A stretch of 64,000 nt of DNA from contig NZ_JACNMF010000001.1 in the NCBI RefSeq assembly GCF_014270105.1, forward strand, positions 861,560 through 925,559, read 5' to 3'. Below the pieces are notes generated by a model. The model did no database searches. It saw only the letters and a list, made by a program, of their open reading frames with translations, and had not been told where the DNA came from. Position numbers and translations under genes: made by a program. Shown here piece by piece: positions 25,382 to 34,895 of the stretch. This stretch comes from Hyunsoonleella aquatilis (GTDB lineage: Bacteria > Bacteroidota > Bacteroidia > Flavobacteriales > Flavobacteriaceae). Position 1 is the first letter of the stretch; each line of letters opens with the position of its first letter.

Positions 25382-25999
25382 ATGGAATTTTCCTCAAAAC
25401 TATTAGAGAATGCGGTAAATGAAATGTCGCAATTGCCCGGAATCGGGAAGCGTACGGCATTGCGGTTGGTGCTGCATATGTTGAGACAGCCCGAGACCCA
25501 AGCCGTGGCATTGTCCCAAGCCTTGCTTAACATGAGGACGGGGATAAAGTTTTGTAAATCCTGCCATAATATAAGTGATGTGGAGGTCTGCGAGATTTGT
25601 GCTAACCCGAATAGGGATGAAAGTGTGATATGCGTGGTGGAGGACATTCGGGATGTGATGGCCATTGAAAATACAAGTTCTTTCAAAGGGCTGTACCATG
25701 TGTTGGGAGGGAAAATTTCACCTATTGATGGTATTGGCCCACATGATTTGAATATTGTGTCTTTGGTTGAAAAAGTGAAGCTAGGAGGTGTGAAAGAAAT
25801 TATTTTTGCGCTAAGTTCCACTATGGAAGGAGATACCACCAATTTTTATATTTTCAAACAGATTCAAGATTTTGATGTGGCGACGTCCACTATCGCAAGA
25901 GGCATTTCTGTGGGGGACGAACTGGAATATACCGACGAAATCACCCTCGGACGAAGTATTTTGAATCGGGTGCCATTTGAATCATCCTTAAAATTATAA
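25382..25999 (+). CDS. recR: Recombination protein RecR
   Basis: 205 residues, full length. The N-terminal helix-hairpin-helix ([17 protein letters not shown]) is followed by a C4 zinc finger ([16 protein letters not shown]), a Toprim domain ([31 protein letters not shown]) and the C-terminal Walker-B-like tail with [22 protein letters not shown]. It works with RecO/RecF to load RecA on gapped DNA. The glycosyltransferase gene follows after 11 bases, so the two are likely co-transcribed. Confidence 0.97.
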   Translation: MEFSSKLLENAVNEMSQLPGIGKRTALRLVLHMLRQPETQAVALSQALLNMRTGIKFCKSCHNISDVEVCEICANPNRDESVICVVEDIRDVMAIENTSSFKGLYHVLGGKISPIDGIGPHDLNIVSLVEKVKLGGVKEIIFALSSTMEGDTTNFYIFKQIQDFDVATSTIARGISVGDELEYTDEITLGRSILNRVPFESSLKL

Positions 26000-26010
26000 A
26001 TCACACTTTT

Positions 26011-27108
26011 TTGAAACTTTCCGTAGTTATACTCAACTATAATGTGCGCTACTTTTTGGAACTCTGTTTAAAAAGTGTGCAGGAGGCCATTACAGATTTG
26101 GATGCGGAAATTATTGTGGTGGACAATAATTCGCCAGATGACAGTTGTTCTATGGTCAAGCAATTGTTTCCGAGAGTAAAACTGATTGAAAATGCTGAAA
26201 ATCAAGGTTTTTCAAAAGGAAATAATATAGGAGTGGATGTGGCAAAAGGAGAATATATCTGTATTTTGAATCCTGATACTGTTGTTCCTGAAGATGTATT
26301 TAAAACAATGCTTTCGTTTTGTGAAACACGCAAAAATTTAGGGGCTGTCGGCTGTAAATTGATAGATGGAACGGGCCATTTTTTACCCGAAAGCAAACGG
26401 AATATTCCTCGGGTCAAGGTGGCATTGAAAAAGTTGTTGGGTAATTCAAAACAGTATTATGCCAACCATTTAGGTGAAAATGATACAGGTGAAGTGGACA
26501 TTTTGGTCGGTGCGTTCATGTTTTTAAAGCGAAAGGTGTATATGGAAGTTGGCGGTTTTGACGAGGATTATTTTATGTACGGTGAGGATATTGATTTGTC
26601 TTACAGCCTTTTGAAATCCGGGTATCAAAATTATTATTTTGGGGAAGCTTCCGTTTTGCATTTTAAAGGGGAAAGTACGTTGAAGGATAAAAAGTATGCC
26701 GAGCGCTTTTATGGAGCCATGCAGATTTTTTACAAAAAGCATTTTAAAAAGAATCTATTGTTTGACGCCCTAGTGGGTATGGGAGTGAGGGTAGTTCCGC
26801 TTCTAAAGGGAGATGATTCGAATGGAGGGCAAAAGCCGTTGCGCTATATCCTTCTTTCTGATGAAAAGAATAAAGGATTGGATGCTGTTTTGCCCAAAGA
26901 AACGGAAGTAAGGTCCGAAATTGGTGATTTTGAACGAGGAACGGAATTGATTTTTGATAATAACAAACTGACTTTTAGCAATATGCTGAAAATTATGGAG
27001 GTTAATTCCAATAATAAGGGGTATACATTTAAAATATGGCCCAAAAATTCTAACTTTATGGTGGGAAGCAATAGTGCTTCGGGAAGGGGCGAGGTTGTTA
27101 CCTTTTAA
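26011..27108 (+). CDS. Family 2 glycosyltransferase
   Basis: 365 residues starting from TTG, since KLSVVILNYN at once gives the family N-terminus. GT-A fold marks are EIIVVDNNSPDDS, NQGFSKGNNIGV, YICILNPDTVVPED (DxD-like) and VGGFDEDYFMYGEDIDLSYSL. The last 100 residues are an extra domain without recognised motifs. It probably transfers a sugar such as rhamnose to a polysaccharide or lipid-linked acceptor at the inner membrane. Confidence 0.88.
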   Translation: MKLSVVILNYNVRYFLELCLKSVQEAITDLDAEIIVVDNNSPDDSCSMVKQLFPRVKLIENAENQGFSKGNNIGVDVAKGEYICILNPDTVVPEDVFKTMLSFCETRKNLGAVGCKLIDGTGHFLPESKRNIPRVKVALKKLLGNSKQYYANHLGENDTGEVDILVGAFMFLKRKVYMEVGGFDEDYFMYGEDIDLSYSLLKSGYQNYYFGEASVLHFKGESTLKDKKYAERFYGAMQIFYKKHFKKNLLFDALVGMGVRVVPLLKGDDSNGGQKPLRYILLSDEKNKGLDAVLPKETEVRSEIGDFERGTELIFDNNKLTFSNMLKIMEVNSNNKGYTFKIWPKNSNFMVGSNSASGRGEVVTF

Positions 27109-27152
27109 AAGGTTTTGTTGTATATAATTTAAAAAAATTGACGATTTTTAGT

Positions 27153-27160
27153 TAATTTTG
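27153..27160 (+). promoter_or_regulatory. -7 box upstream of the E2 gene
   Basis: TAATTTTG fits TAnnTTTG and lies 38 bases before the start. A TTG at 27138 is closer (12 bases) than the usual 17-23. Confidence 0.45.
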
Positions 27161-27197
27161 CAATCGAAATAAAAAATATAGGCTTTAATTTAAAGAA

Positions 27198-28523
27198 ATG
27201 GCAAAGTTTGAATTGACGTTACCGAAAATGGGAGAGAGTGTTGCGGAGGCAACCATCACATCGTGGTTAAAGGATGTGGGCGACACCATTGAATTGGATG
27301 AGGCGGTTTTGGAAATTGCCACAGACAAAGTGGACAGTGAAGTGCCAAGCGAGGTTGAAGGCGTTTTGCTGGAAAGGCGCTTTGAAGTTGACGATGTAGT
27401 GCAAGTTGGGCAAGTATTGGCGGTTATTGAAACCGAGGGTGATGATGTGCCAGTTACTGAAGCGCAAGAGGTTTCAAATGAAGCCCCTGAAGAGGTGGTA
27501 AGCCAGCTAACGGAACGTGTTGAAATTGCCAAAACGGAGGTGAGTGCCGCTGCGCCAACTATTTCGAGCAATGAGCGTTTTTATTCGCCTTTGGTTAAAA
27601 ATATTGCCAAACAAGAAGGTATTTCTCAAGAGGAATTAGACGCCATTCCAGGTACCGGAAAAGAAGGAAGGGTGACCAAAAATGATATTTTGGCTTATAT
27701 AGAAAATGGAGGAAAAGCTGTTGTTAAAGCTGAGCCAGCACCGCAAAAAGAAGCCCCAACTCAACCTGTAAAGGAAGCTCCAAAAGTACAAGCAAAACAG
27801 GTTGCAGTAAGTGGCGAGGATGAAATTGTTGAAATGACCCGCATGGGGAAATTAATTTCCCAGCACATGACGGACTCGTTGCAAACTTCTGCCCACGTTC
27901 AAAGTTTTATCGAAGCTGACGTAACTAAAATCTGGAACTGGCGCAATAAAGTGAAAGGGGCTTTTGAAAAACGCGAAGGTGAAAAATTGACGTTTACGCC
28001 AATCTTTATGGAAGCGGTTGCGAAAGCTCTGCGTGATTTTCCATTATTGAATATCTCTGTTGACGGGGATAAAATCATCAAAAAGAAAAACATAAATATC
28101 GGTATGGCTACTGCCTTGGGTGATGGCAATTTGATTGTGCCCGTCATCAAAAATGCTGACCAATTGAATTTGGTGGGGATGACCAAACAGGTTAATGATT
28201 TGGCCAACCGGGCGAGAAATAATACTTTAAATCCGGACGATATTAAAGGGGGAACTTATACGGTTACCAACGTTGGGTCTTTTGGAAGTATTATGGGTAC
28301 CCCAATTATTAACCAACCGCAAGTTGGGATTCTAGCTTTGGGTGCCATTCGGAAAGTGCCCGCAGTAATTGAAACTTCCGAAGGGGATTTTATTGGTATC
28401 CGATACCGTATGTTTTTATCGCATTCCTATGACCACCGCGTGGTGAATGGTGCTTTGGGTGGTATGTTTGTCAAAGCCGTAAAGGATTATTTGGAGGCTT
28501 GGGATAGCAATAGAGAAATATGA
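27198..28523 (+). CDS. 2-oxo acid dehydrogenase E2 (dihydrolipoamide acyltransferase)
   Basis: 441 residues. One N-terminal lipoyl domain has the lipoylated lysine in EIATDKVDSEVPS. A linker, a peripheral-subunit-binding domain (FYSPLVKNIAKQEGISQEELDAIPGTGKEGRVTKNDI) and the catalytic domain with HSYDHRVVNGALGG follow. It transfers acyl groups from lipoyl to CoA. A single lipoyl domain and no adjacent pdhA/B suggest the branched-chain 2-oxoacid complex rather than pyruvate dehydrogenase, but this is not proven. Confidence 0.93.
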   Translation: MAKFELTLPKMGESVAEATITSWLKDVGDTIELDEAVLEIATDKVDSEVPSEVEGVLLERRFEVDDVVQVGQVLAVIETEGDDVPVTEAQEVSNEAPEEVVSQLTERVEIAKTEVSAAAPTISSNERFYSPLVKNIAKQEGISQEELDAIPGTGKEGRVTKNDILAYIENGGKAVVKAEPAPQKEAPTQPVKEAPKVQAKQVAVSGEDEIVEMTRMGKLISQHMTDSLQTSAHVQSFIEADVTKIWNWRNKVKGAFEKREGEKLTFTPIFMEAVAKALRDFPLLNISVDGDKIIKKKNINIGMATALGDGNLIVPVIKNADQLNLVGMTKQVNDLANRARNNTLNPDDIKGGTYTVTNVGSFGSIMGTPIINQPQVGILALGAIRKVPAVIETSEGDFIGIRYRMFLSHSYDHRVVNGALGGMFVKAVKDYLEAWDSNREI

Positions 28524-28604
28524 TGGATTAGTCAATTTTTTCAAAATTTGTAATTTTTTTCTTTCGCTACAAAAAAATATCATATTTCGTACTTGTAAAA
28601 TTGT

Positions 28605-29324
28605 ATGAAAAATAAATTCCTTTTACTTAATCTATTCTACAGTATTTCTTTGATGCTTAATGCTCAGGTAGATACCATTTATATTGATGAGAACGGTAGT
28701 CGTATTTCAAAGGCAATTTATTATAATAAGGGGAAATCAAAGTTGTATTATGGTGAACGTTTTATTACTGATACGTTAGTGGTCGAAAAACTTAAGCTGA
28801 GCTATTATTTTGGAAAGTTAGAGCCCGAGGTTAAATCACAACTTTTCAAACTGTTCCATAATCGAAACAATATTGATACCTCTAAGGTGCTTATCATACA
28901 TTATAACGATACCCTGAAAAACCCCAAGGATTATGTCAAAAATAAAGAGTTAAAATTTATGTACTCTTTTGGGCATGAACATTACAATAATTATAAAGGG
29001 TTTATTCGTGCACATAAGCAGTGTCGAAAAAGGAACAATGTTTTTAGGAAAATTGCGCATGTATGTCATTTTTTTGGTTTTAATGACGGACACCCAAATG
29101 AGTTCAGGAAGCAATTATGGTATAAGGATTATGGATTGATATTGAAGAAATTGTTTTTTAGTGGATATGTAAAAGCCAATAGGATGATTATTCGACCTAA
29201 TGGAGAGTTTTTTATTGGATATTACAACAATTTTATATTCAAAGGATTGGTTGAAGAAAATGAATGGATAAATTCGAGAAATTTGTACATAGATGAATTA
29301 AATAAACTGAACTCATATAAATAA
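28605..29324 (+). CDS. Uncharacterised secreted protein
   Basis: 239 residues with a signal peptide (about 1-20, ending LNA-QVDTI). The mature part is rich in Lys, Tyr and Phe, with conserved-looking FGHEHYNNYKGFIRAHKQCRKRNNVF and IIRPNGEFFIGYYNNFI. I do not recognise a family. No lipobox, no sorting domain and no membrane anchor are visible, so the product is probably periplasmic. The gene is AT-rich compared with its neighbours and stands alone between the E2 and exonuclease genes. Confidence 0.65.
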   Translation: MKNKFLLLNLFYSISLMLNAQVDTIYIDENGSRISKAIYYNKGKSKLYYGERFITDTLVVEKLKLSYYFGKLEPEVKSQLFKLFHNRNNIDTSKVLIIHYNDTLKNPKDYVKNKELKFMYSFGHEHYNNYKGFIRAHKQCRKRNNVFRKIAHVCHFFGFNDGHPNEFRKQLWYKDYGLILKKLFFSGYVKANRMIIRPNGEFFIGYYNNFIFKGLVEENEWINSRNLYIDELNKLNSYK

Positions 29325-29516
29325 AGAGTTAAACTGCTCAGATATATTTTCACTTTAAACTGCCCGAAATATTTGTATTGCTTTAGAATCTGTAGGTTAT
29401 TGAGAATAACTTAGGGGTTCTTACCTAAAATTCGTTTTACGAATTAAAGGAAAATAAAGGGTTGATTTTAGGTTTGAATCCATACTAAAAAGGGGGATTT
29501 TGAATAAATTTAAAGG

Positions 29517-29524
29517 TATATTTG
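29517..29524 (+). promoter_or_regulatory. -7 box upstream of the exonuclease gene
   Basis: TATATTTG, 24 bases before the ATG at 29548, with TTTTG 14 bases upstream. It lies inside the longer TTG-initiated frame and supports the downstream ATG. Confidence 0.5.
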
Positions 29525-29547
29525 CAGAAAAAATAGACTACTCTATA

Positions 29548-30320
29548 ATGCAATTAAATCTATCAAAACCCATCTGTTTTTTCGATTTGGAAACCACGGG
29601 CGTTAATATTACCACAGACCGAATCGTCGAGATTTCTATTCTAAAAGTACATCCCAATGGGAAGGAGGACCGAAAAACTTGGCGGGTAAATCCAGAGATG
29701 CCCATTCCAAAGGAGGTTACGGCTATTCACGGGATTTCGGATGCTGATGTGGCCGATAAACCAACGTTTAAGGAATTGGCGAAGGAGGTTTACAATATGA
29801 TAAAGGATTCGGATCTGGGCGGATTTAATTCCAATCGTTTTGATATTCCCTTGTTGGCGGAAGAAATGTTGCGCGCTGAGGTGGATTTTGATATGAAAAA
29901 CCGTCAGGCCATTGATGTGCAGACCATTTTCCATAAAATGGAACAACGCACCTTGAGCGCCGCCTACAAATTTTATTGCAATAAGGATTTGGATAATGCG
30001 CATAGCGCGGAGGCGGATACGGTCGCCACTTATGAAGTGCTAAAAGCCCAATTGGAAAAGTATGACGCACTGGAAAACGATACGAAGTTTTTGGCCGAGT
30101 TTAGTTCTAGAAAAAAGTTTGCTGATTTTGCAGGGTTTATTGCTTACAATAAGAAAGGAGAAGAATGTTTTTCCTTTGGGAAGCATAAAGGGAAATTGGT
30201 AACGGAAGTTTTAGAGAAGGAACCTGGCTATTTTGGTTGGTTGTTAAATGCGGATTTTCCGTTGTACACTAAGAAGGTGTTGACGGCGATTAAGTTGCGA
30301 CAGCTTAATAATAAGTTTTA

Positions 30321-30321
<1 letters not shown>
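29548..30321 (+). CDS. DnaQ-like 3'-5' exonuclease with DUF3820-type C-terminus
   Basis: 257 residues. DEDDh exonuclease motifs are FFDLETTG (Exo I), GFNSNRFDIPLL (Exo II) and NAHSAEADTVAT (Exo III, with His and Asp). After residue about 205 a separate domain (FSFGKHKGKLVTEVLEKEPGYFGWLLN) matches the DUF3820 type found at the end of exonuclease X-like proteins. It probably trims single-stranded DNA in repair or proofreading. A second, free-standing DUF3820 protein is encoded at 61606. Confidence 0.9.
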
Positions 30322-30383
<62 letters not shown>

Positions 30384-30417
30384 CTGTATTCGAGAACTGG
30401 CTTTAGCTGGTAGGCCC

Positions 30418-30512
30418 GCGTTAGGGATTGAAGAGGAAAGCCCACAGTCGCGCCCTAAGGCGTGACGAGGACTTGGAACGGAAAGCCCGACCCCCTTGTG
30501 GGTAACGCCCAA
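30418..30512 (-). repeat. Dispersed intergenic repeat, copy 2 (inverted)
   Basis: In reverse orientation it shows the same marks as the other copies: GCGTTAGGGAT at one end, GAAAGCCCGAC and GGTAACGCCCAA at the other. It is shorter (95 bases) and lies between the exonuclease and FAH genes. Confidence 0.75.
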
Positions 30513-30570
30513 ATAGAAATTAAAAATTTTCGCTTTGCGTCTTAGCGACTTTGCGCGAAAAAAGAAGTTT

Positions 30571-31182
30571 ATGAAATTAATTTGCATCGGTAGAAATTAT
30601 ACCGAACATATTAAAGAACTGGAAAACGAAAAACCGACCGACCCGGTAGTGTTTTTAAAGCCTGATACCTCTATTTTATTGAAAAAACAACCCTTTTTTA
30701 TTCCGGATTTTTCGGAGGATGTGCACCATGAGGTGGAGGTCTTGGTGAAAATAAACCGGGTAGGGAAGCATATTGCGAAGAAATTTGCGCATAAATATTA
30801 TGATGAAATTGGCTTAGGCATTGATTTTACGGCCCGGGATTTGCAGGCTAAATTAAAAGCAAAAGGTCTGCCATGGGAAAAGGCCAAGGCTTTTGATGGG
30901 GCGGCGGTTGTGGGGAAATGGCTTCCAAAAACGAACTTTGAGGATGTAAACGCAATTGAATTTTCCTTAAAAAAGAACGATATTTTTGTGCAAAAAGGAA
31001 ATACAAGCCACATGCTTTGGAAAATTGATGAATTAATTGAATATGTCTCAAAATATTTCACTTTAAAGATCGGAGATATTATATTTACGGGCACGCCTGC
31101 TGGAGTTGGTAAGGTTGTTGCTAACGATAAATTGAAAGGTTTTATAGGAGACAAAGAACTATTTTCGATAACAGTTAAATAA
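30571..31182 (+). CDS. Fumarylacetoacetate hydrolase (FAH) family protein
   Basis: 203 residues. The family metal ligands are in place: the Glu pair in HHEVEVLVKI and Asp in GIDFTARDLQ. KAFDGAAVVG and GDIIFTGTPAGVG are further FAH marks. The ATG at 30571 fits the family start (KLICIGRNYTEHIKEL); an upstream TTG would read through repeat DNA. Small FAH proteins are acylpyruvate hydrolases or oxaloacetate decarboxylases; which applies is unknown. The Hpt gene starts one base after the stop. Confidence 0.9.
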   Translation: MKLICIGRNYTEHIKELENEKPTDPVVFLKPDTSILLKKQPFFIPDFSEDVHHEVEVLVKINRVGKHIAKKFAHKYYDEIGLGIDFTARDLQAKLKAKGLPWEKAKAFDGAAVVGKWLPKTNFEDVNAIEFSLKKNDIFVQKGNTSHMLWKIDELIEYVSKYFTLKIGDIIFTGTPAGVGKVVANDKLKGFIGDKELFSITVK

Positions 31183-31183
31183 C

Positions 31184-31525
31184 ATGGAACAACACTACAA
31201 ATTATTTAGGGTAAGAGAGTTAGCAGATAACGACGAGGATTTTGTGATGGCCTTGGCTGCCACATTTTTGGAGGAAGTGCCAGAGGATGCGGACCGTTTA
31301 AAAAAGGCGGTGGCTGAAAAGGATTATCATACGGCATATCAAGCAGCACACAAAATGAAACCAACAATTGATTTATTTGAATTGGGGGTATTGCAGGATT
31401 TAATAGAGGTTCAGGATTGGGGGAAGTTCACTAAAACGGATATGGACATTACCGATAAGTTAGATATTGTGATTGCGGCTGTAGATAATGCTGTTGCAGA
31501 AATTAAGTCGGATTTTGGATTGTAA
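31184..31525 (+). CDS. Hpt (histidine phosphotransfer) domain protein
   Basis: 113 residues, a lone four-helix Hpt domain. The phosphorylatable histidine is in AYQAAHKMKPTIDLF. Such proteins carry phosphate between hybrid sensor kinases and response regulators; no kinase or regulator gene is near, so partners must be elsewhere. It lies in a tight run with the FAH gene upstream (one base) and cinA downstream (two bases). Confidence 0.85.
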   Translation: MEQHYKLFRVRELADNDEDFVMALAATFLEEVPEDADRLKKAVAEKDYHTAYQAAHKMKPTIDLFELGVLQDLIEVQDWGKFTKTDMDITDKLDIVIAAVDNAVAEIKSDFGL

Positions 31526-31527
31526 CT

Positions 31528-32778
31528 ATGCTGGCAGAAATCATAACCATTGGTGACGAACTTCTTATTGGTCAGGTTATTGATACAAATTCTGCCTTTA
31601 TTGCAGAAACCCTAAACAGTATTGGGGCTTCCATTTATCAAATTACTTCTATACAGGATGATAGGGAGCATCTGCTACAAGCCTTTAAAGATGCTGAAAG
31701 TCGTGTAGATATTATTATCATCACGGGTGGGCTGGGGCCTACAAAGGATGATATCACCAAAAAAACCATTGCGGAATATTTTGAAGATACATTAGTTCGG
31801 GATGCCTCGGTTACTAAAAATATTGAGGATATCTGGAAGAAGTATGTGCGACAAACATTGCTTCAAGTAAACAAGGACCAAGCCTTAGTTCCTTCAAAAG
31901 CTGAAGTGTTAATGAACGAACTGGGGACTGCCCCGGGTATGTGGCTGGATAAAGGGGATAAGACCTTCATTTCTTTACCGGGAGTACCGTTTGAAATGAA
32001 AAAGCTGATGGTGAACAAAGTGATACCAAAGCTTAAGGAAAAATATAAATTCCCATTTATTCTGCATAAGACCTTATTGACCTACGGATTGGGAGAAAGT
32101 ACCTTGGCCAAGCGCATTGAAGCTTGGGAGGATGCTTTGCCAAGTGATATTAAATTGGCCTATATGCCTAATTTAGGCAGTGTACGGTTGCGTTTGTCTT
32201 CCAAAGGGCTTGACGAACAAAAGGTGAGAAAAGGTATTGACGCCGAAATAAAAAAGGTACTTCCTTTGATAGAAGGTGCCTTTGTAGGGTTTGAAGATGA
32301 AGCTGAATCTTTGGAGTTAATTATAGCAAACAGATTGACCGAATCTGGAAAGACATTAGCTATTGCTGAAAGTTGCACAGGCGGGGACTTGGCAGGACAA
32401 TTCACCCAAAATGCCGGTGCGTCCAACTATTTTAATGGCGGGGTGGTGACTTATGCCACCGAATCCAAAATAAAGGTGCTTGGTGTGGCAAAAACTTTGA
32501 TCGAAAAGCATTCTGTTGTCAGCAAGGAAGTGGCTGAGGCCATGGCTCAAAATGTCCGTGAACTTTATGATGCAGATTATGGGATTGCTACTACCGGTAA
32601 TGCAGGGCCATCCAAAGGCGATTCCGATGTTGAGATTGGTACGGTTTTTATAGCTGTAGCTACCAAAAACACTGTAGTTTCTGAAGCATTTATGTTGGGA
32701 TCCGCCCGTAAGCGTGTCATTAAGAAAGCGGTGAATAAAGCCCTAGAAATGCTCGAAAAAGAAATTTTAAAAAATTGA
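31528..32778 (+). CDS. cinA: CinA family competence/damage-inducible protein
   Basis: 416 residues, two domains. The N-terminal MoCF/COG1058 domain has GDELLIGQVIDTNSAFIAETL, ITGGLGPTKDDITKKT and SLPGVPFEMKKLM. The C-terminal domain has LAIAESCTGGDLAGQFTQNAGASNYFNGGVVTYATESK and TTGNAGPSKGDSDVEIGTVFIA, the nicotinamide-mononucleotide deamidase type. It probably recycles NMN in pyridine nucleotide salvage. Last gene of the FAH-Hpt-cinA run. Confidence 0.95.
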   Translation: MLAEIITIGDELLIGQVIDTNSAFIAETLNSIGASIYQITSIQDDREHLLQAFKDAESRVDIIIITGGLGPTKDDITKKTIAEYFEDTLVRDASVTKNIEDIWKKYVRQTLLQVNKDQALVPSKAEVLMNELGTAPGMWLDKGDKTFISLPGVPFEMKKLMVNKVIPKLKEKYKFPFILHKTLLTYGLGESTLAKRIEAWEDALPSDIKLAYMPNLGSVRLRLSSKGLDEQKVRKGIDAEIKKVLPLIEGAFVGFEDEAESLELIIANRLTESGKTLAIAESCTGGDLAGQFTQNAGASNYFNGGVVTYATESKIKVLGVAKTLIEKHSVVSKEVAEAMAQNVRELYDADYGIATTGNAGPSKGDSDVEIGTVFIAVATKNTVVSEAFMLGSARKRVIKKAVNKALEMLEKEILKN

Positions 32779-32789
32779 TTTCATTTTAA

Positions 32790-32819
32790 TTGTCATAATT
32801 CAAAATTTGAGTATATTTG
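32790..32819 (+). promoter_or_regulatory. Promoter of the rpmB operon
   Basis: TTG at 32790-32792, a 19-base spacer and TATATTTG at 32812-32819 match the Bacteroidota consensus. The following TTTGCACCTCGTTTT is repeated at the rimO promoter. Confidence 0.7.
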
Positions 32820-32860
32820 CACCTCGTTTTTAAGCAACAACACATTTAAAAGTAAGGATA

Positions 32861-33097
32861 ATGTCAAGAGTTTGTGAACTTACAGGGAAGAAGGCAATGG
32901 TTGGTAACAACGTTTCCCATGCAATGAATAAAACCAAGCGCAGATTTAATGCCAACTTGGTAAAGAAACGTTTTTACATTCCAGAAGAAGACAAATGGGT
33001 AACTTTAAAAGTGTCTACTTCTGCTTTAAAAACTATTAATAGAATTGGAATTTCGGCTGCACTTAAAGAAGCCAGAGCCAAAGGATTTATAAAATAA
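32861..33097 (+). CDS. rpmB: 50S ribosomal protein L28
   Basis: 78 residues; MSRVCELTGKKAMVGNNVSHAMNKTKRRFNAN is diagnostic. First gene of the compact L28-L33-DUF4295 operon conserved in Bacteroidota, with a consensus promoter 42 bases upstream. Confidence 0.98.
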   Translation: MSRVCELTGKKAMVGNNVSHAMNKTKRRFNANLVKKRFYIPEEDKWVTLKVSTSALKTINRIGISAALKEARAKGFIK

Positions 33098-33121
33098 TAC
33101 GTCAGGGTAAAGTAGCATCAA

Positions 33122-33304
33122 ATGGCAAAGAAAGGTAATAGAATACAGGTAATTTTAGAATGTACAGAACACAAGGAGTCTGGACAACCAGGAACTTCAA
33201 GGTACATTACTACTAAGAACAAAAAGAACACGCCAGACAGAATGGAGTTAAAAAAATTTAATCCAATCTTGAAGCGCATGACGGTTCATAAAGAAATTAA
33301 GTAA
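33122..33304 (+). CDS. rpmG: 50S ribosomal protein L33
   Basis: 60 residues; [12 protein letters not shown] and [21 protein letters not shown] are diagnostic. One zinc-ribbon cysteine remains (ECTEH) but the C-terminal cysteine pair is absent, so this is the zinc-free form. It starts 24 bases after rpmB. Confidence 0.97.
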   Translation: MAKKGNRIQVILECTEHKESGQPGTSRYITTKNKKNTPDRMELKKFNPILKRMTVHKEIK

Positions 33305-33337
33305 CACGTTTTACAAGCTAAAACAAAAATATAAGCC

Positions 33338-33490
33338 ATGGCAAAGAAAGCAGTAGCATCGTTACAAACAGGGTCAAAAAGATTAACCAAAGCCATAAAA
33401 ATGGTGAAGTCTCCTAAAACAGGGGCTTACATGTTTGTAGAATCCGTAATGAGCCCAGACCAAGTAAACGATTTCTTAAACAAGAAATAA
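33338..33490 (+). CDS. DUF4295 small basic protein
   Basis: 50 residues, MAKKAVASLQTGSKRL at the start and SPDQVNDFLNKK at the end. This lysine-rich protein is found after rpmG in Bacteroidota. Its place in a ribosomal operon and its basic charge suggest a ribosome-associated role, which is unproven. Operon end: a strong terminator follows. Confidence 0.93.
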   Translation: MAKKAVASLQTGSKRLTKAIKMVKSPKTGAYMFVESVMSPDQVNDFLNKK

Positions 33491-33512
33491 ACGTTTATTT
33501 TTCAAGATATAT

Positions 33513-33548
33513 AAAAGCTACCGTCTTTTAAGACGGTAGCTTTTTTTA
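33513..33548 (+). terminator. Terminator of the rpmB operon
   Basis: AAGCTACCGTCTT / AAGACGGTAGCTT forms 13 perfect pairs with a 2-base gap and a T7 tail. Confidence 0.93.
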
Positions 33549-33619
33549 TATTTACAACTCAAATTTTAATGACAATATTTCAGTCGCATCATAAGGGCAA
33601 GAAAGTTGTTATCAAGTAT

Positions 33620-33776
33620 TTGGGCGTTACCACAAGGGTCGGGCTTTCCGCTATATCTTTTTAAAGAGTCATTGCGAGGAGCTAGCGACGGGGCAATCTT
33701 AAACAGGAAAAGTTTCAAACCAAAATTAATGGGTTGCTATTTCTTTAAAAAGGATGTCGCTTTAATCCCTAACGCG
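33620..33776 (+). repeat. Dispersed intergenic repeat, copy 3
   Basis: Begins TTGGGCGTTACC, contains GTCGGGCTTTCCGC and GTCATTGCGAGGAG, and ends ATCCCTAACGC. It fills the gap between the ribosomal operon and ftsY; the 64-residue frame through it is not a gene. Confidence 0.75.
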
Positions 33777-33884
33777 AAAGTCTATGCCGTCTTTAATTAG
33801 GCAGTTTAGCTCTAAAACTTAAACCCTAACGATTGAGTAAAGACGATTAAACGTTTAAACTCATCAACGAATAAACAATTACAA

Positions 33885-34838
33885 ATGAGTTTTTTCAAAA
33901 AAATATTCTCCTCAGAAAAAAAGGAAACCCTCGATAAAGGACTGGAAAAATCAAAAAGCAGTTTTTTTGGTAAACTGAGCAAGGCCGTTGCCGGAAAATC
34001 CAAAGTTGATGATGAAGTTTTGGACAATCTGGAAGAAGTTTTGGTCACCAGTGATGTTGGTGTAAACACTACCCTTAAAATTATCGAACGCATCGAAGCA
34101 CGCGTATCCAAGGATAAATATTTGGGGACGGATGAACTCAATCAAATCCTCCGTGAGGAAATTGCTGGCCTGTTATCCGAAACCAATTCCGGTGAAGAAT
34201 CCGAATTTACCATCCCCGAAGGCAAAACCCCATATGTGATGATGGTAGTAGGCGTAAATGGCGTGGGTAAAACCACAACTATTGGAAAGTTAGCCAGTCA
34301 GTTTAAAAAACAAGGACTGAATGTAGTACTTGGTGCGGCAGATACTTTCAGGGCGGCTGCGATAGACCAGCTACAAGTTTGGGCAGATAGAGTTGATGTT
34401 CCCATAGTAAAACAATCTATGGGTAGCGATCCCGCTTCTGTAGCATTTGATACCCTAAAAAGTGCAGTAACTCAAAATGCAGATGTGGTCATCATCGATA
34501 CCGCCGGACGCTTGCACAATAAAGTCAACCTTATGAACGAGTTGACCAAAGTAAAACGCGTCATGCAAAAGGTGGTGGACGATGCCCCACACGATGTGCT
34601 TTTAGTTTTGGATGGCTCCACGGGGCAAAATGCCTTTGAGCAGGCCAAACAATTTACTGCCGCTACTGAGGTGACATCTTTAGCAGTTACCAAATTAGAC
34701 GGTACCGCAAAAGGAGGCGTGGTAATCGGTATTTCAGACCAATTTCAGATTCCCGTAAAATATATTGGCGTCGGTGAGGGCGTCGACGATTTACAGGTGT
34801 TTAATAAGTACGAGTTTGTTGATTCTTTTTTTAGGTAA
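33885..34838 (+). CDS. ftsY: Signal recognition particle receptor FtsY
   Basis: 317 residues. The NG domain is complete: GVNGVGKTTTIGKLA (P-loop), DTFRAAAIDQLQVWA, DTAGRLHNKVNLMNEL and TKLDGTAKGGV, ending DDLQVFNKYEFVDSFF. A short N-terminal basic helix (MSFFKKIFSSEKK) targets it to the inner membrane. It receives SRP-ribosome complexes for co-translational membrane insertion. Confidence 0.97.
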   Translation: MSFFKKIFSSEKKETLDKGLEKSKSSFFGKLSKAVAGKSKVDDEVLDNLEEVLVTSDVGVNTTLKIIERIEARVSKDKYLGTDELNQILREEIAGLLSETNSGEESEFTIPEGKTPYVMMVVGVNGVGKTTTIGKLASQFKKQGLNVVLGAADTFRAAAIDQLQVWADRVDVPIVKQSMGSDPASVAFDTLKSAVTQNADVVIIDTAGRLHNKVNLMNELTKVKRVMQKVVDDAPHDVLLVLDGSTGQNAFEQAKQFTAATEVTSLAVTKLDGTAKGGVVIGISDQFQIPVKYIGVGEGVDDLQVFNKYEFVDSFFR

Positions 34839-34842
34839 ACTC

Positions 34843-34877
34843 ATTCCTGCGAATCCCGATAGATATCGGGAAGGAAT
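34843..34877. repeat. Palindrome TCCCGATAGATATCGGGA within ATTCCT/AGGAAT arms
   Basis: A perfect 18-base inverted repeat (34854-34871), nested within ATTCCT/AGGAAT, just after the ftsY stop. Without a good T-run it is only a weak terminator; related pieces occur at 19139 and 20257. Confidence 0.7.
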
Positions 34878-34895
34878 TTCGATAAGTAGAATATT

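Noticed and set aside
33606-33800. 64-residue plus-strand frame before ftsY
   Set aside because: It lies wholly in the dispersed intergenic repeat.
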